Part shown: positions 1 through 6,412 of the stretch, piece after piece | How positions within the stretch are numbered: the first letter of the stretch is position 1 | Layout: every line of letters begins with the position of its first letter | Assembly: GCA_018903185.1 (NCBI GenBank) | Contig: JAHIQV010000004.1 | Span: forward strand, 1 to 9,087 | From: Gammaproteobacteria bacterium | GTDB lineage: Bacteria; Pseudomonadota; Gammaproteobacteria; Burkholderiales; Burkholderiaceae_C | Length of the DNA stretch: 9,087 bases | Reading direction: 5' to 3' | Made by a program: the position numbers and the translations under genes | Notes under the pieces: generated by a model | Seen by the model: only the letters and a program-made list of their open reading frames with translations | What the model was told of the DNA's origin: nothing | The model's database searches: none

Positions 1-378
1 CGGCAACAGGTCCTCTTCGCAGTCATTGTCTTCTGCCGCAGCCGTGGTTTCGTCGGCCACAAACCGAAACCAGCGGTCCACCTGGAGCGGGGTTTCCACC
101 GCGCCCAGACAGCGCTGGCAGGTCAAGGGCGCCACCGTTTCCGCCAACAAATGAAGCCACACCGCAGGCTCGCCGCCCTCGGACGCCGCACGCAAAGCGC
201 CATGAGCCTGCCAACGGACACCCGGCAGATCGGCCGCGCCGCACTCGGGGTGCAACTCGTCTTTCAGGCGCCCAAACAGACCCATCGGGTCGTCCGCGTT
301 CACACCGGCGCCGGCCTGGGCAAAAGCTCGCACGTCCAGCCGGGCCGGGTTCCACGCAGTGTTCGGATTCGGTTTCAT
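1..378 (-). CDS. yceD: YceD/DUF177 family protein (5' part, runs off the left edge)
   Basis: This leftward frame opens at ATG 378 and stays open for 126 codons to the window edge, so the C-terminus is missing. The protein begins MKPNPNTAWNPARLDV and carries a CxxC pair (C87-Q-R-C90) followed by LGAVETPLQV, then an acidic run. That is the usual DUF177 pattern: a basic/hydrophobic N-terminal part, a Cys pair near residue 90, then an acidic segment. Family knowledge: YceD normally lies directly upstream of rpmF (ribosomal protein L32) and has been linked to 23S rRNA metabolism in plants and bacteria; rpmF would be expected just beyond the left edge. The gene diverges from the Maf/YceF gene with only about 37 bp between the chosen starts. 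No convincing Shine-Dalgarno precedes ATG 378, so the start rests on N-terminal resemblance to the family. Confidence 0.85.
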   Translation of the reverse strand, partial: MKPNPNTAWNPARLDVRAFAQAGAGVNADDPMGLFGRLKDELHPECGAADLPGVRWQAHGALRAASEGGEPAVWLHLLAETVAPLTCQRCLGAVETPLQVDRWFRFVADETTAAAEDNDCEEDLLP

Positions 379-415
379 GGAGGGCAGTGTAAAAGAATGC
401 GGGGACAATACCAGC

Positions 416-1030
416 ATGCCCATGCACATGCCCACCCCTGAAAACCTCTCGAAGAAGCGCCTGATTCTGGGCTCCACGTCGCCCTACCGGCGCGAATTGC
501 TGGCGCGACTGGGCATCGCCTTTGATGTCGAACGTCCCGAAGTCGATGAAACCCCGCAACCGGGCGAAAAGCCCGCTGCACTGGCCATGCGTCTGGCGTT
601 GGCCAAGGCGCGCGAGGTGGCCCGGCGCCACCCCGAAGCGGTGGTGATCGGTAGCGACCAGGTTGCCGACCTGGGCGGCGAACCCCTGGGCAAACCCGGC
701 AACCACGAGCGCGCGGTCGAGCAGCTTCGCCGAATGAGCGGCCAGACGGTGGTTTTCCAGACTGCGGTGGCCGTGGTGTGCCTGTCCAGCGGTTTTGAGC
801 AGAGCGATCTGGCCGCCGTCCAGGTGGCATTCCGCCCACTGACCGAGGGGGAAATCGAGCACTACCTGCGGACCGAGCAGCCCTACGACTGCGCGGGCAG
901 CGCCAAGAGTGAAGGTCTGGGCATCGCCTTGCTCGAACGCATTGAAAACGACGATCCGACCGCGCTGGTCGGTCTGCCGCTGATCCGCACCTGCCGCATG
1001 ATCCGCGCTGCGGGGGTACCCATTCTGTGA
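416..1030 (+). CDS. yceF: Maf/YceF-type nucleotide pyrophosphatase (7-methyl-GTP pyrophosphatase)
   Basis: The 204-aa product is a Maf-family house-cleaning enzyme. Near the N-terminus is the phosphate-binding motif LILGSTSPYRRELL (residues 16-29, S20-T-S22-xx-R25). GSDQVA follows, with the likely catalytic Asp81, then GKP (92-94), FRPLTEGEIEHYL and CAGSAKSEG, and LVGLPLI near the C-terminus. The CAGSxKSEG and DPxxLVGLPLI stretches match the YceF subgroup, which hydrolyses 7-methyl-GTP, rather than the dTTP/UTP subgroup; the substrate is therefore inferred from subgroup. It acts in the cytoplasm. In-frame ATGs lie at 377, 416, 422 and 428. I chose 416 because it clears the divergent yceD start and leaves about 15 residues before the core motif, but no strong Shine-Dalgarno decides (only GGGG at 401-404). 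The stop overlaps the start of the downstream methyltransferase gene. Confidence 0.9.
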   Translation: MPMHMPTPENLSKKRLILGSTSPYRRELLARLGIAFDVERPEVDETPQPGEKPAALAMRLALAKAREVARRHPEAVVIGSDQVADLGGEPLGKPGNHERAVEQLRRMSGQTVVFQTAVAVVCLSSGFEQSDLAAVQVAFRPLTEGEIEHYLRTEQPYDCAGSAKSEGLGIALLERIENDDPTALVGLPLIRTCRMIRAAGVPIL

Positions 1031-1830
1031 AGCCGGCGCAACCCACGCCCGGTACGCTGTATCTGGTGCCCACACCGCTGGACTTTGGCTGCCTGCCGGA
1101 AGGTGCGCATCCCGCACCCATTACCGAATGTCTGCCTGCCGAAACCGTGGCGGTCGCGGCGCGGCTGACCCACTGGATCAGCGAAAACGCGAAGAGCACA
1201 CGCGCCTTTCTCAAGCGTGTGGAGGCGGTGAACGGGCTCGCCGCACCGCTGCAAGCCCAAGCCATCATCGAACTCCCCCGGCAGGCGCACAAAAAAGGCG
1301 ACCACACCCCGGCCGCAGAGGGCGACAGCCAGGCCAAGGCCCTTCTCGCACCGGCTTTGCTGGGCCACGACATCGGCCTGGTCAGTGAAGCCGGCATGCC
1401 TGCCATTGCCGATCCCGGCAGCTCTGTCGTGCGCGCTGCACACGCACTGTGCATGCCGGTGGTGCCCCTCGTCGGCCCGGTGTCGCTGATGCTGGCCCTG
1501 GCGGCCAGCGGACTGAATGGACAGGGGTTCGCTTTCGTGGGCTACGTGCCTCAGGAGTCGACCGAGCGCGCCAAACGCCTGCGCGAGCTGGAGGCGCTGG
1601 CCCTGAAAACCGGGCAGACGCAGATCCTGATCGAAACGCCCTACCGCAACACTGCCTTGCTGCAGGCCTTGCTGCAGATCCTGCACCCGCACACGCGTCT
1701 GGCCGTCAGTTGCGGCCTCATGCTGCCGCAACAGGTCACCCGCAGTGCCCTGGCGAACGAGTGGAAGACCCGATCACTGCAGCAGGGTTTGCCCTTGGAC
1801 GCACCGGCGGTCTTCCTGATCGGCCGCTGA
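1027..1830 (+). CDS. RsmI-like SAM-dependent methyltransferase (tetrapyrrole methylase fold)
   Basis: The 267-aa product belongs to the SAM-dependent tetrapyrrole-methylase superfamily, on the RsmI side. It starts with TLYLVPTPLDFG (residues 10-21), a variant of the RsmI opening LYVVATPIGN. The signature GLVSEAGMPAIADPGSS (117-133) corresponds to the SxAGxPxIxDPG SAM-binding stretch, followed by VPLVGPVSLMLALAASGL (146-163), FVGYVP (170-175) and IETPYRN (202-208). The family methylates small molecules or RNA ribose (RsmI: 2'-O-methyl C1402 of 16S rRNA). The N-terminal half here differs strongly from RsmI: SENAKSTRAFLK replaces the EDTR region, so I read it as a paralogue of unknown substrate. 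The start is GTG 1027, sharing GTGA with the yceF stop, which suggests translational coupling. It converges on galU with a 26-bp gap and no evident terminator hairpin with a T-run. Confidence 0.85.
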   Translation: MKPAQPTPGTLYLVPTPLDFGCLPEGAHPAPITECLPAETVAVAARLTHWISENAKSTRAFLKRVEAVNGLAAPLQAQAIIELPRQAHKKGDHTPAAEGDSQAKALLAPALLGHDIGLVSEAGMPAIADPGSSVVRAAHALCMPVVPLVGPVSLMLALAASGLNGQGFAFVGYVPQESTERAKRLRELEALALKTGQTQILIETPYRNTALLQALLQILHPHTRLAVSCGLMLPQQVTRSALANEWKTRSLQQGLPLDAPAVFLIGR

Positions 1831-1856
1831 GAAGCACTCAAGGCGCTCCCCCAGGA

Positions 1857-2732
1857 TCAGCCCAGCACCTTGACCATGTGGGCTCGAACCGCTTCGCGCA
1901 GCGACGGATCGGCCAGCGCCAGGTCAATGGTCGCTTCCAGAAAACCTGCCTTGCTGCCGCAGTCGTAGCGCTGACCTTCGTAGCGGTAGGCATACACCTT
2001 CTCGGTGCCGATCAGCGCCGCAATGCCATCGGTGAGCTGGATCTCGCCCCCCGCGCCACGGGGTTGCCGGCGGATGCTCTCGAACACCGCAGGTGTGAGG
2101 ATGTAACGACCGGCCACAGCCAGGGTGGAGGGTGCCACATCGGGCATGGGTTTTTCGACCATGCCGAACACTTCGGCCAACGCCTCGTTGACGCCATGCA
2201 CGTCCACCATGCCGTAGCGACGGGTGTGCTCGCGTGGCACGTCCTGCACCGCCAGCACGGTCCCGGGATTTTGTTCGTAAGCCGCCACCATCTGCTGCAA
2301 CACCGAAGGGCCGCCCGCCAGCCCCACCATCAGGTCGTCGGCGAGCAGCACGGCAAACGGGTCATTGCCCACCACGCGCTCAGCGCACAGCACCGCATGA
2401 CCCAAGCCCAGCGGGCGCGGCTGGCGGATGAACACGCAGTCCATGTCATCGGGCTTGATGTCGTGTACCAGCTTGAGCAGGTCGGCCTTGTTGCCGCGCT
2501 CCAGCTCATGTTCCAGCTCGAAAGCCGCATCGTAGTGGTCACCGATGGCCCGTTTGTGGCGTCCGGTGATGAAGATCATTTCGCGGATGCCCGCCGCGTA
2601 AGCCTCGTCCACCGCGTACTGGATCAGCGGCTTGTCCACCACCGGCAGCATTTCCTTGGGGATGGCTTTGGTGGCCGGCAGGAATCGGGTGCCAAGGCCA
2701 CCGACGGGAAAAACAGCTTTCTCAATTTTCAT
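1857..2732 (-). CDS. galU: UTP--glucose-1-phosphate uridylyltransferase
   Basis: This 291-aa enzyme makes UDP-glucose from UTP and glucose-1-phosphate, feeding exopolysaccharide, LPS and glycolipid synthesis in the cytoplasm. The nucleotide-binding opening [20 protein letters not shown] occupies residues 8-27, with the GGxGTR loop at 11-16 and Lys26. It is followed by [14 protein letters not shown] (104-117), the metal-site region LLADD (129-133), VEKP (192-195), GEIQLTD (229-235) and DCGSK (257-261). Length and motif order match bacterial GalU throughout. The start at ATG 2732 gives the family-typical [11 protein letters not shown]-terminus and has an AGGG-type Shine-Dalgarno 5 nt upstream; the frame stays open further upstream, but that is only overlap with the protease gene. 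It lies 37 bp after the S49 protease gene on the same strand, with no terminator between, so it is probably the last gene of that operon. Confidence 0.96.
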   Translation of the reverse strand: MKIEKAVFPVGGLGTRFLPATKAIPKEMLPVVDKPLIQYAVDEAYAAGIREMIFITGRHKRAIGDHYDAAFELEHELERGNKADLLKLVHDIKPDDMDCVFIRQPRPLGLGHAVLCAERVVGNDPFAVLLADDLMVGLAGGPSVLQQMVAAYEQNPGTVLAVQDVPREHTRRYGMVDVHGVNEALAEVFGMVEKPMPDVAPSTLAVAGRYILTPAVFESIRRQPRGAGGEIQLTDGIAALIGTEKVYAYRYEGQRYDCGSKAGFLEATIDLALADPSLREAVRAHMVKVLG

Positions 2733-2769
2733 AATCACCCTGTTCACTGATTGGCGTTGAGTCCATAAC

Positions 2770-3753
2770 TTACTTGAATTGCAATCCGCTGGAGCGGGCC
2801 GCCAGGTACATGCCCTCGCCGACGCTGGCACCCAACTGCCGGGCCAGGCGCATCCCCAGATTCTCGCGCTGCGTGTAGTCCACCACCTCTTCGGCCTTGA
2901 CCACCTCGCGTGCCACGTAATCGAGACTGCCCAGCCCATCGACCAGCCCCAGCGCGATCGCCTTCTGGCCGCTCCAGACCAGGCCGCTGAAGGTGTCCGG
3001 CGTTTCCTTGAGCCGGTCGCCGCGCCCGGCCCGCACGACGGTGATGAACTGGCTGTGAATCTCGCCGAGCATGGACTGGATGTAGGCGGTCTGTTCCGCG
3101 TCCTGCGGACTGAAGGGATCGAGCATGGCCTTGTTGGCGCCCGCCGTCATCAGGCGGCGCTCGACACCCAGCTTGTCCATCAAGCCGGTGAAGCCGAAAC
3201 CATCCATCAGCACGCCGATGCTGCCCACCAGACTGGCTTTGTCCACGTAGATATTGTCAGCAACCGCAGCGATGTAATACGCGGCCGAGGCGCAGGTTTC
3301 TTCCACCACCGCGTAGACCTTCTTGTTGTGCAAGGCCTTGAGTCGGGTGATCTCGTCGTTGATGATGCCGGCCTGCACCGGACTGCCGCCGGGCGAATCG
3401 ATGAGCAACACGACGGCTTGTGCGCCTGCGTCTTCAAATGCCGCCTTCAGCGAACTGACCACGTTGTCGGCGCTGGCTTCTGCACCAGCCGCAATTTCAC
3501 CCCGGATTTCGATCAGCGCCGTATGGGGCTTACGTGGGGAAGAAACGCCTCCGCCCGAGAAGAACATCACCCACACCAACGAACCAGCCAGCAGCAGCCA
3601 CATCAATCGCCAGACGATGGTCCAGCGTCGGGCAGACCGCTGCTCCACCAAGGCAGAAAATGCCAGTTTTTCCAGCGCCGCGCGCTCCCACCCCACATCC
3701 GCACGGTGCCCGGTTGTGCCTGGGGACGGTGTTCCCACTGGATCGTCGTTCAT
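2770..3753 (-). CDS. S49 family serine peptidase (SppA-like, membrane-anchored)
   Basis: This 327-aa, single-domain SppA-type protease (Ser/Lys dyad) is expected to cut leftover signal peptides or other peptides at the membrane. A 44-residue N-terminal segment ending in ARRW leads into one membrane helix (about residues 45-65, [18 protein letters not shown]). The S49 domain follows: [14 protein letters not shown] (116-129), then [11 protein letters not shown] (152-162) containing nucleophile Ser156, [15 protein letters not shown], and AGANKAML with the likely general base Lys208. The charge pattern (Arg before the helix) puts the catalytic part in the periplasm. It is half the length of the two-repeat E. 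coli SppA and resembles the shorter single-repeat forms. ATG 3753 lies 12 bp after the Rieske stop, so the genes are probably co-transcribed. Sure of family; the physiological substrate is unknown. Confidence 0.93.
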   Translation of the reverse strand: MNDDPVGTPSPGTTGHRADVGWERAALEKLAFSALVEQRSARRWTIVWRLMWLLLAGSLVWVMFFSGGGVSSPRKPHTALIEIRGEIAAGAEASADNVVSSLKAAFEDAGAQAVVLLIDSPGGSPVQAGIINDEITRLKALHNKKVYAVVEETCASAAYYIAAVADNIYVDKASLVGSIGVLMDGFGFTGLMDKLGVERRLMTAGANKAMLDPFSPQDAEQTAYIQSMLGEIHSQFITVVRAGRGDRLKETPDTFSGLVWSGQKAIALGLVDGLGSLDYVAREVVKAEEVVDYTQRENLGMRLARQLGASVGEGMYLAARSSGLQFK

Positions 3754-3765
3754 GTTTGGCTGCTC

Positions 3766-4146
3766 TCAGAGTAGGAAAGGTTTCAACGCGTATTGTGACT
3801 GCCAGTGCACCACGCCATCGCGCTCGACCAGCCGGATCTTGATCAGGCTGCCGCGGCAGGGGCCGCTGCGGCAGGCGCCTGTGGTGGGGTCATAGATGGC
3901 CCCGTGGCTGGCGCAGATCAGCCAGCGGCCACTGTCGTCAAAAAAACGGTCGGGTTGCCAGTCCATCTCCATCGCCACGTGGGCACACCGGTTGAGGTAA
4001 GCGTGTGCTTCGCCCTGGTACCGGATGGCAAATGCCCGGCAGGTCTGTCCGGCGTAGACCACATCGAACGACACCGCCAACCCCGAATCCACGAGGTCGC
4101 GGCTGTTGCACAACGGATAGAGAGGGTCCTGCTCCGACGATGCCAT
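3766..4146 (-). CDS. Small Rieske [2Fe-2S] protein
   Basis: This 126-aa soluble protein is built of little more than one Rieske domain. The cluster ligands are visible as CAH (C54, H56) and CASH (C78, H81), the canonical C-x-H...C-x2-H pattern with two Cys and two His. Between them is DWQPDRFFDDSGRWLI and after them GAIYDPTTGACRSGPCRG. Two further cysteines, C91 and C97, follow the second ligand box in the loop often seen in ferredoxin-like Rieske proteins. No signal peptide or membrane helix is present, so it is presumably a cytoplasmic electron carrier. No oxygenase or reductase partner gene lies nearby, so its redox partner cannot be named. It starts 14 bp after the HAD stop, without a clear Shine-Dalgarno, and ends 12 bp before the S49 protease gene, suggesting operon membership and perhaps coupled translation. 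Confidence 0.92.
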   Translation of the reverse strand: MASSEQDPLYPLCNSRDLVDSGLAVSFDVVYAGQTCRAFAIRYQGEAHAYLNRCAHVAMEMDWQPDRFFDDSGRWLICASHGAIYDPTTGACRSGPCRGSLIKIRLVERDGVVHWQSQYALKPFLL

Positions 4147-4160
4147 GTGTGACGCCGGCT

Positions 4161-4820
4161 TCAGGCGTTGGCCGTGAGCCAGTCCCGCAGATCCTGCACC
4201 GAATGCGCCACGTGCAGGGGCGAAAGTTCGGCAAAAGCATCCGGTTCGTGGGCCCCGTAGCTGACGCCCACACTGGCGCAGCCGGCGTTGAGCGCCATCT
4301 GGAGGTCGTGCGTGGTGTCGCCAATCATCAGCGTGCGTCCGGGATCGATCCCGAACTCGCGCATCAGTTCGTGCAACATGAGCGGGCTGGGCTTGCCCGC
4401 AGTTTCGTCCGCTGTGCGTGAGCCGTCAAAGACACCGTGCAACTCGACCGTTCGCAGGGCGGTGTCCAGCCCCTGTCGGCTCTTGCCCGTGGCAACCGTC
4501 AACCAGTGATGCCGTTGCTTGAGCTCGGCCAAAAGCGGCAGGACGCCATCAAAGAGACTGATGTCGTCCTGGTGTTGCTGGTAGTGGTACCGGTAGCGCT
4601 CGCCCAGCAGGGGGTACCGTGCGGGCGGCACATCGGGTGCCGCGTGAGCGAGCGCCTGCATCAGGCCCATGCCGATCACATAACTGGCCGCCCGATCGGA
4701 AGGAATGCGCCCACCCACGTCGTGCACTGCGGCCTGGATGCACCGCACGATGAGGGCCGTGGAGTCAAAGAGGGTGCCATCCCAGTCGAAGGCAATCAGG
4801 TCAAATTGGCGCGGGCGCAT
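4161..4820 (-). CDS. HAD-superfamily hydrolase, phosphoglycolate phosphatase-like (subfamily IA)
   Basis: From ATG 4820 the product is 219 aa and contains all four HAD motifs: I, AFDWDGTLFDS (nucleophile D12, acid/base D14); II, VATGKS (T111); III, AGKPSP (K143); IV, MIGDTTHD (D168 and D172, Mg2+ ligands). A helical cap lies between motifs I and II (about residues 20-90), which is the subfamily IA arrangement of Gph, PgmB and related phosphatases. Substrate cannot be told from the sequence; phosphoglycolate is only the closest well-known case. In-frame starts further upstream (ATG 4868 and another at 4892) would add an unconserved-looking N-terminus. I prefer 4820 because FDLIAFDWDGT then sits at the expected distance and because a possible -10 (GATAAT) overlaps the upstream alternative. 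It opens the HAD-Rieske-protease-galU run. Confidence 0.9.
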   Translation of the reverse strand: MRPRQFDLIAFDWDGTLFDSTALIVRCIQAAVHDVGGRIPSDRAASYVIGMGLMQALAHAAPDVPPARYPLLGERYRYHYQQHQDDISLFDGVLPLLAELKQRHHWLTVATGKSRQGLDTALRTVELHGVFDGSRTADETAGKPSPLMLHELMREFGIDPGRTLMIGDTTHDLQMALNAGCASVGVSYGAHEPDAFAELSPLHVAHSVQDLRDWLTANA

Positions 4821-4850
4821 GCGGCTGAAAAAGGTTTGAGACAAGTTTCC

Positions 4851-4856
4851 ATTATC
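4851..4856 (-). promoter_or_regulatory. Possible -10 element for the HAD-Rieske-protease-galU run
   Basis: On the minus strand GATAAT (5 of 6 to TATAAT) lies 30 nt before the chosen HAD start and downstream of the hns terminator, which is where a promoter for the four-gene run would be needed. No good -35 hexamer is found 16-18 bp upstream, so this is a weak, position-based call. Confidence 0.3.
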
Positions 4857-4917
4857 GATGCCCGACATGACGGTGCGATGGCGCCGCACCACGGCTGCGC
4901 CCGCGCAAAGGCGACAC

Positions 4918-4946
4918 CAAGAACAAAGGGCACCCGAAGGTGCCCC
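4918..4946 (-). terminator. Rho-independent terminator of the H-NS gene (UUCG tetraloop)
   Basis: Read on the minus strand, GGGCACC-TTCG-GGTGCCC forms a perfect 7-bp stem (4945-4939 pairing with 4934-4928) closed by the extra-stable UUCG tetraloop, followed by TTTGTTCTT. It begins 22 nt past the H-NS stop codon. This is a textbook intrinsic terminator and separates the H-NS gene from the HAD-led run. Confidence 0.9.
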
Positions 4947-4967
4947 GTCAAAGCCGTATCCTGATGA

Positions 4968-5273
4968 TCAGATGCGGTAGTCTTCGATGCTTTTGCCCGC
5001 TGCCAGCACGGCGCGCACCACCTCGGGCTTGTGACCCGGACCACCCGCCCAGAGCTCGCCCTGAGGGCCACGGTATTTTGCCGCGGCGGTGGATTTGGAT
5101 TTGGCAGGCTTCTTGCCCCCCGATGCGCCACCCAGATCAGCCACCGTGATACCAAACTCTTTCATTTTGGCTTTGATATCGGCGATCGTCGAGGCGAGCT
5201 CGCTTTTGCGAGCTTCCTCGGCCTGCGCCATCAAAGCCTGTGCCTGCGCCATGAGTTCAGCGTAATTTGCCAT
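4968..5273 (-). CDS. Short H-NS family nucleoid protein with divergent DNA-binding loop
   Basis: The 101-aa protein has an N-terminal helical part rich in Ala, Gln and Glu (residues 4-42, coiled-coil-like, for dimerisation), a Lys-rich linker (about 53-66, GGKKPAKSKSTAAAK) and the C-terminal H-NS DNA-binding segment KYRGPQGELWAGGPGHKP (66-83), ending in GKSIEDYRI. Family knowledge: H-NS proteins bind AT-rich DNA through a loop after the conserved Trp, usually Q/R-G-R; here the equivalent place reads GGPGHKP, without that core. ATG 5273 is preceded by AAAAGGA at 5286-5280, 6 nt away, which decides the start over an open extension to 5339. It is a monocistronic gene between rluC and the HAD run with its own terminator. 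A possible -10 TAGAAT (5343-5338) lies upstream. Sure of the family; less sure that it acts as a global silencer. Confidence 0.9.
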   Translation of the reverse strand: MANYAELMAQAQALMAQAEEARKSELASTIADIKAKMKEFGITVADLGGASGGKKPAKSKSTAAAKYRGPQGELWAGGPGHKPEVVRAVLAAGKSIEDYRI

Positions 5274-5279
5274 TGATCG

Positions 5280-5286
5280 TCCTTTT
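5280..5286 (-). promoter_or_regulatory. Ribosome binding site of the H-NS gene
   Basis: AAAAGGA on the minus strand ends 6 nt before ATG 5273. It is one of the clearest Shine-Dalgarno sites in the window and fixes the start of this gene. Confidence 0.75.
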
Positions 5287-5314
5287 GAGTTTGCGGATTG
5301 TCTTGGTTGGATTC

Positions 5315-5343
5315 TGCATCCGAACGATGCAAATTCCATTCTA
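5315..5343 (-). promoter_or_regulatory. Possible H-NS gene promoter -10 and leader hairpin
   Basis: In the 75-bp gap between rluC and the H-NS gene, the minus strand shows TAGAAT (5343-5338, 5 of 6 to the -10 consensus) and then a hairpin TGCATC-GTTCG-GATGCA (5331-5315, perfect 6-bp stem). No good -35 is visible. The hairpin follows the rluC stop by 17 nt but has no T-run after it, so it is not a convincing terminator; it could be a leader structure of the H-NS mRNA. Confidence 0.3.
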
Positions 5344-5348
5344 TAGGG

Positions 5349-6401
5349 TTATTGGGTCCGATGCGGTGCATCGGGCAACCAGTTTTTCAATTCCAGTGGC
5401 AATTCCGAATGCAACTCGACGCTTTCGCCGCTAATCGGGTGGGCCAGCCGCAACCGCCAAGCGTGCAGAAACATGCGCTTGAGGCCCACCCGGCTCAATT
5501 GCCGATTGAGTTCGAAGTCACCGTATTTGTCGTCCCCCGCAATCGGATGGCCTGCGTGCGCCAGATGCACGCGAATCTGATGCGTGCGCCCGGTCTTGAT
5601 GGTCACCTCCAGCAGGCTGAATCCGTCAGGGTATGCGGTCGCCAGGGCCGCGGGCGCAGGCAGGCGCCCGACCACCTTGACCAGCGAGACGGAACGCATA
5701 CCGTCCGGATCATCGGGGCCCACCACCTTCACACGCCGTTCGCCATCGGGCAACAAATACTTGTGCAGCGGCTGATCCAGCACCTTGAGGCGCGCCGGCC
5801 AGCCCCCTTTGACCAGGGCCAGATAGGTTTTCCCGGTTTCCCGCTCGCGGAATTGATCCTGCAAAGCTTTGAGGGCCGATTTCTTCTTGGCAATCAGCAG
5901 CAAGCCACTGGTTTCACGATCCAGCCGGTGCACCAATTCGAGAAAACGTGCGGCGGGACGCGCCTGCCGCATTTGTTCGATCACGCCAAAGCTCACCCCG
6001 CTGCCACCATGCACCGCCACCCCGGCGGGTTTGTCAATGGCCATGAAAGCATCATCTTCATACACCACGGGAAATTCGCGCGCAGGCGCCGGATGGGCCG
6101 CTTTTTCCTCGGCACGCTCAGACAAGCGGATCGGTGGAATGCGCAACACGTCGCCCGCGGCCACCCGGTCGTCCGCCCCCACGCGGCCCTTGTTCCGCCG
6201 CACCTCGCCCGAGCGGATGATGCGGTAGATGTGCGTTTTTGGTACGCCCTTGAGCAGGCGAATGAGAAAATTGTCCAGCCGCTGGCCGGCCGATTCTTCG
6301 TCAACCGTGAGGAATTGGACCGCCGTTGCGGTCTGGACAGATGGCTTGGCGTTCAAGGAAAACCCGCTGGAAATACCGGCCCCATGGATCGGGGAGCACA
6401 C
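5349..6401 (-). CDS. rluC: 23S rRNA pseudouridine synthase RluC (RluA family)
   Basis: RluC isomerises uridines 955, 2504 and 2580 of E. coli 23S rRNA to pseudouridine. Using GTG 6401 the product is 350 aa. An S4 RNA-binding domain comes first (GQRLDNFLIRLLKGVPKTHI from residue 39, then IIRSGEVRRNKGRV), followed by the RluA-family catalytic domain. IDKPAGVAVHGGSG (122-135) precedes the catalytic motif HRLDRETSGLLLIAKK (158-173) with Asp161; GRTHQIRVHLAHAGHPIAGDDKYG comes further on. The S4 domain and the position next to divergent rne point to RluC rather than RluA or RluD. The start is uncertain: no in-frame ATG lies near the S4 domain, and the choices are GTG 6401 or TTG 6356, neither with a good Shine-Dalgarno. 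The 5' end overlaps the proposed rne promoter. The gene ends 75 bp before the H-NS start. Confidence 0.92.
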   Translation of the reverse strand: MCSPIHGAGISSGFSLNAKPSVQTATAVQFLTVDEESAGQRLDNFLIRLLKGVPKTHIYRIIRSGEVRRNKGRVGADDRVAAGDVLRIPPIRLSERAEEKAAHPAPAREFPVVYEDDAFMAIDKPAGVAVHGGSGVSFGVIEQMRQARPAARFLELVHRLDRETSGLLLIAKKKSALKALQDQFRERETGKTYLALVKGGWPARLKVLDQPLHKYLLPDGERRVKVVGPDDPDGMRSVSLVKVVGRLPAPAALATAYPDGFSLLEVTIKTGRTHQIRVHLAHAGHPIAGDDKYGDFELNRQLSRVGLKRMFLHAWRLRLAHPISGESVELHSELPLELKNWLPDAPHRTQ

Positions 6402-6412
6402 TATAATGTGCT
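6395..6412 (+). promoter_or_regulatory. Candidate rne promoter within a palindrome
   Basis: A perfect TATAAT (6402-6407) sits in an inverted repeat: AGCACA (6395-6400) and TGTGCT (6407-6412) with 6 bp between. Transcription would start near 6413-6415 and run toward rne. The hexamer 17 bp upstream (GCCCCA) is a poor -35 match, so either the -10 dominates or an activator helps. The arms also suggest an operator. TGTGCTGT recurs at 6423-6430, 16 bp after the copy at 6407-6414. On the opposite strand the same site reads CATTAT, a weaker -10 facing rluC. Confidence 0.5.

Noticed and set aside
375..1731. Minus-strand open frames opposite yceF and the methyltransferase
   Set aside because: Antisense shadows of two well-supported genes.
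1816..1860. CTGATC/GATCAG inverted repeat across the convergent gap before galU
   Set aside because: Only 6 bp with a loop of about 33 nt and no T-run on either strand; not a credible terminator.
1449..2750. Long plus-strand open frame across the methyltransferase 3' end and galU
   Set aside because: It overlaps two confident genes in other frames and its translation is His/Arg/Gln-rich with no family motif.
4821..4892. Longer HAD protein from upstream starts at 4892 or 4868
   Set aside because: The extra residues are unlike the family and would span the only plausible promoter after the H-NS terminator.
5274..5339. N-terminal extension of the H-NS frame to 5339
   Set aside because: The AAAAGGA site 6 nt before ATG 5273 and the family-typical N-terminus favour the shorter form; the extension would cover the probable promoter and hairpin.
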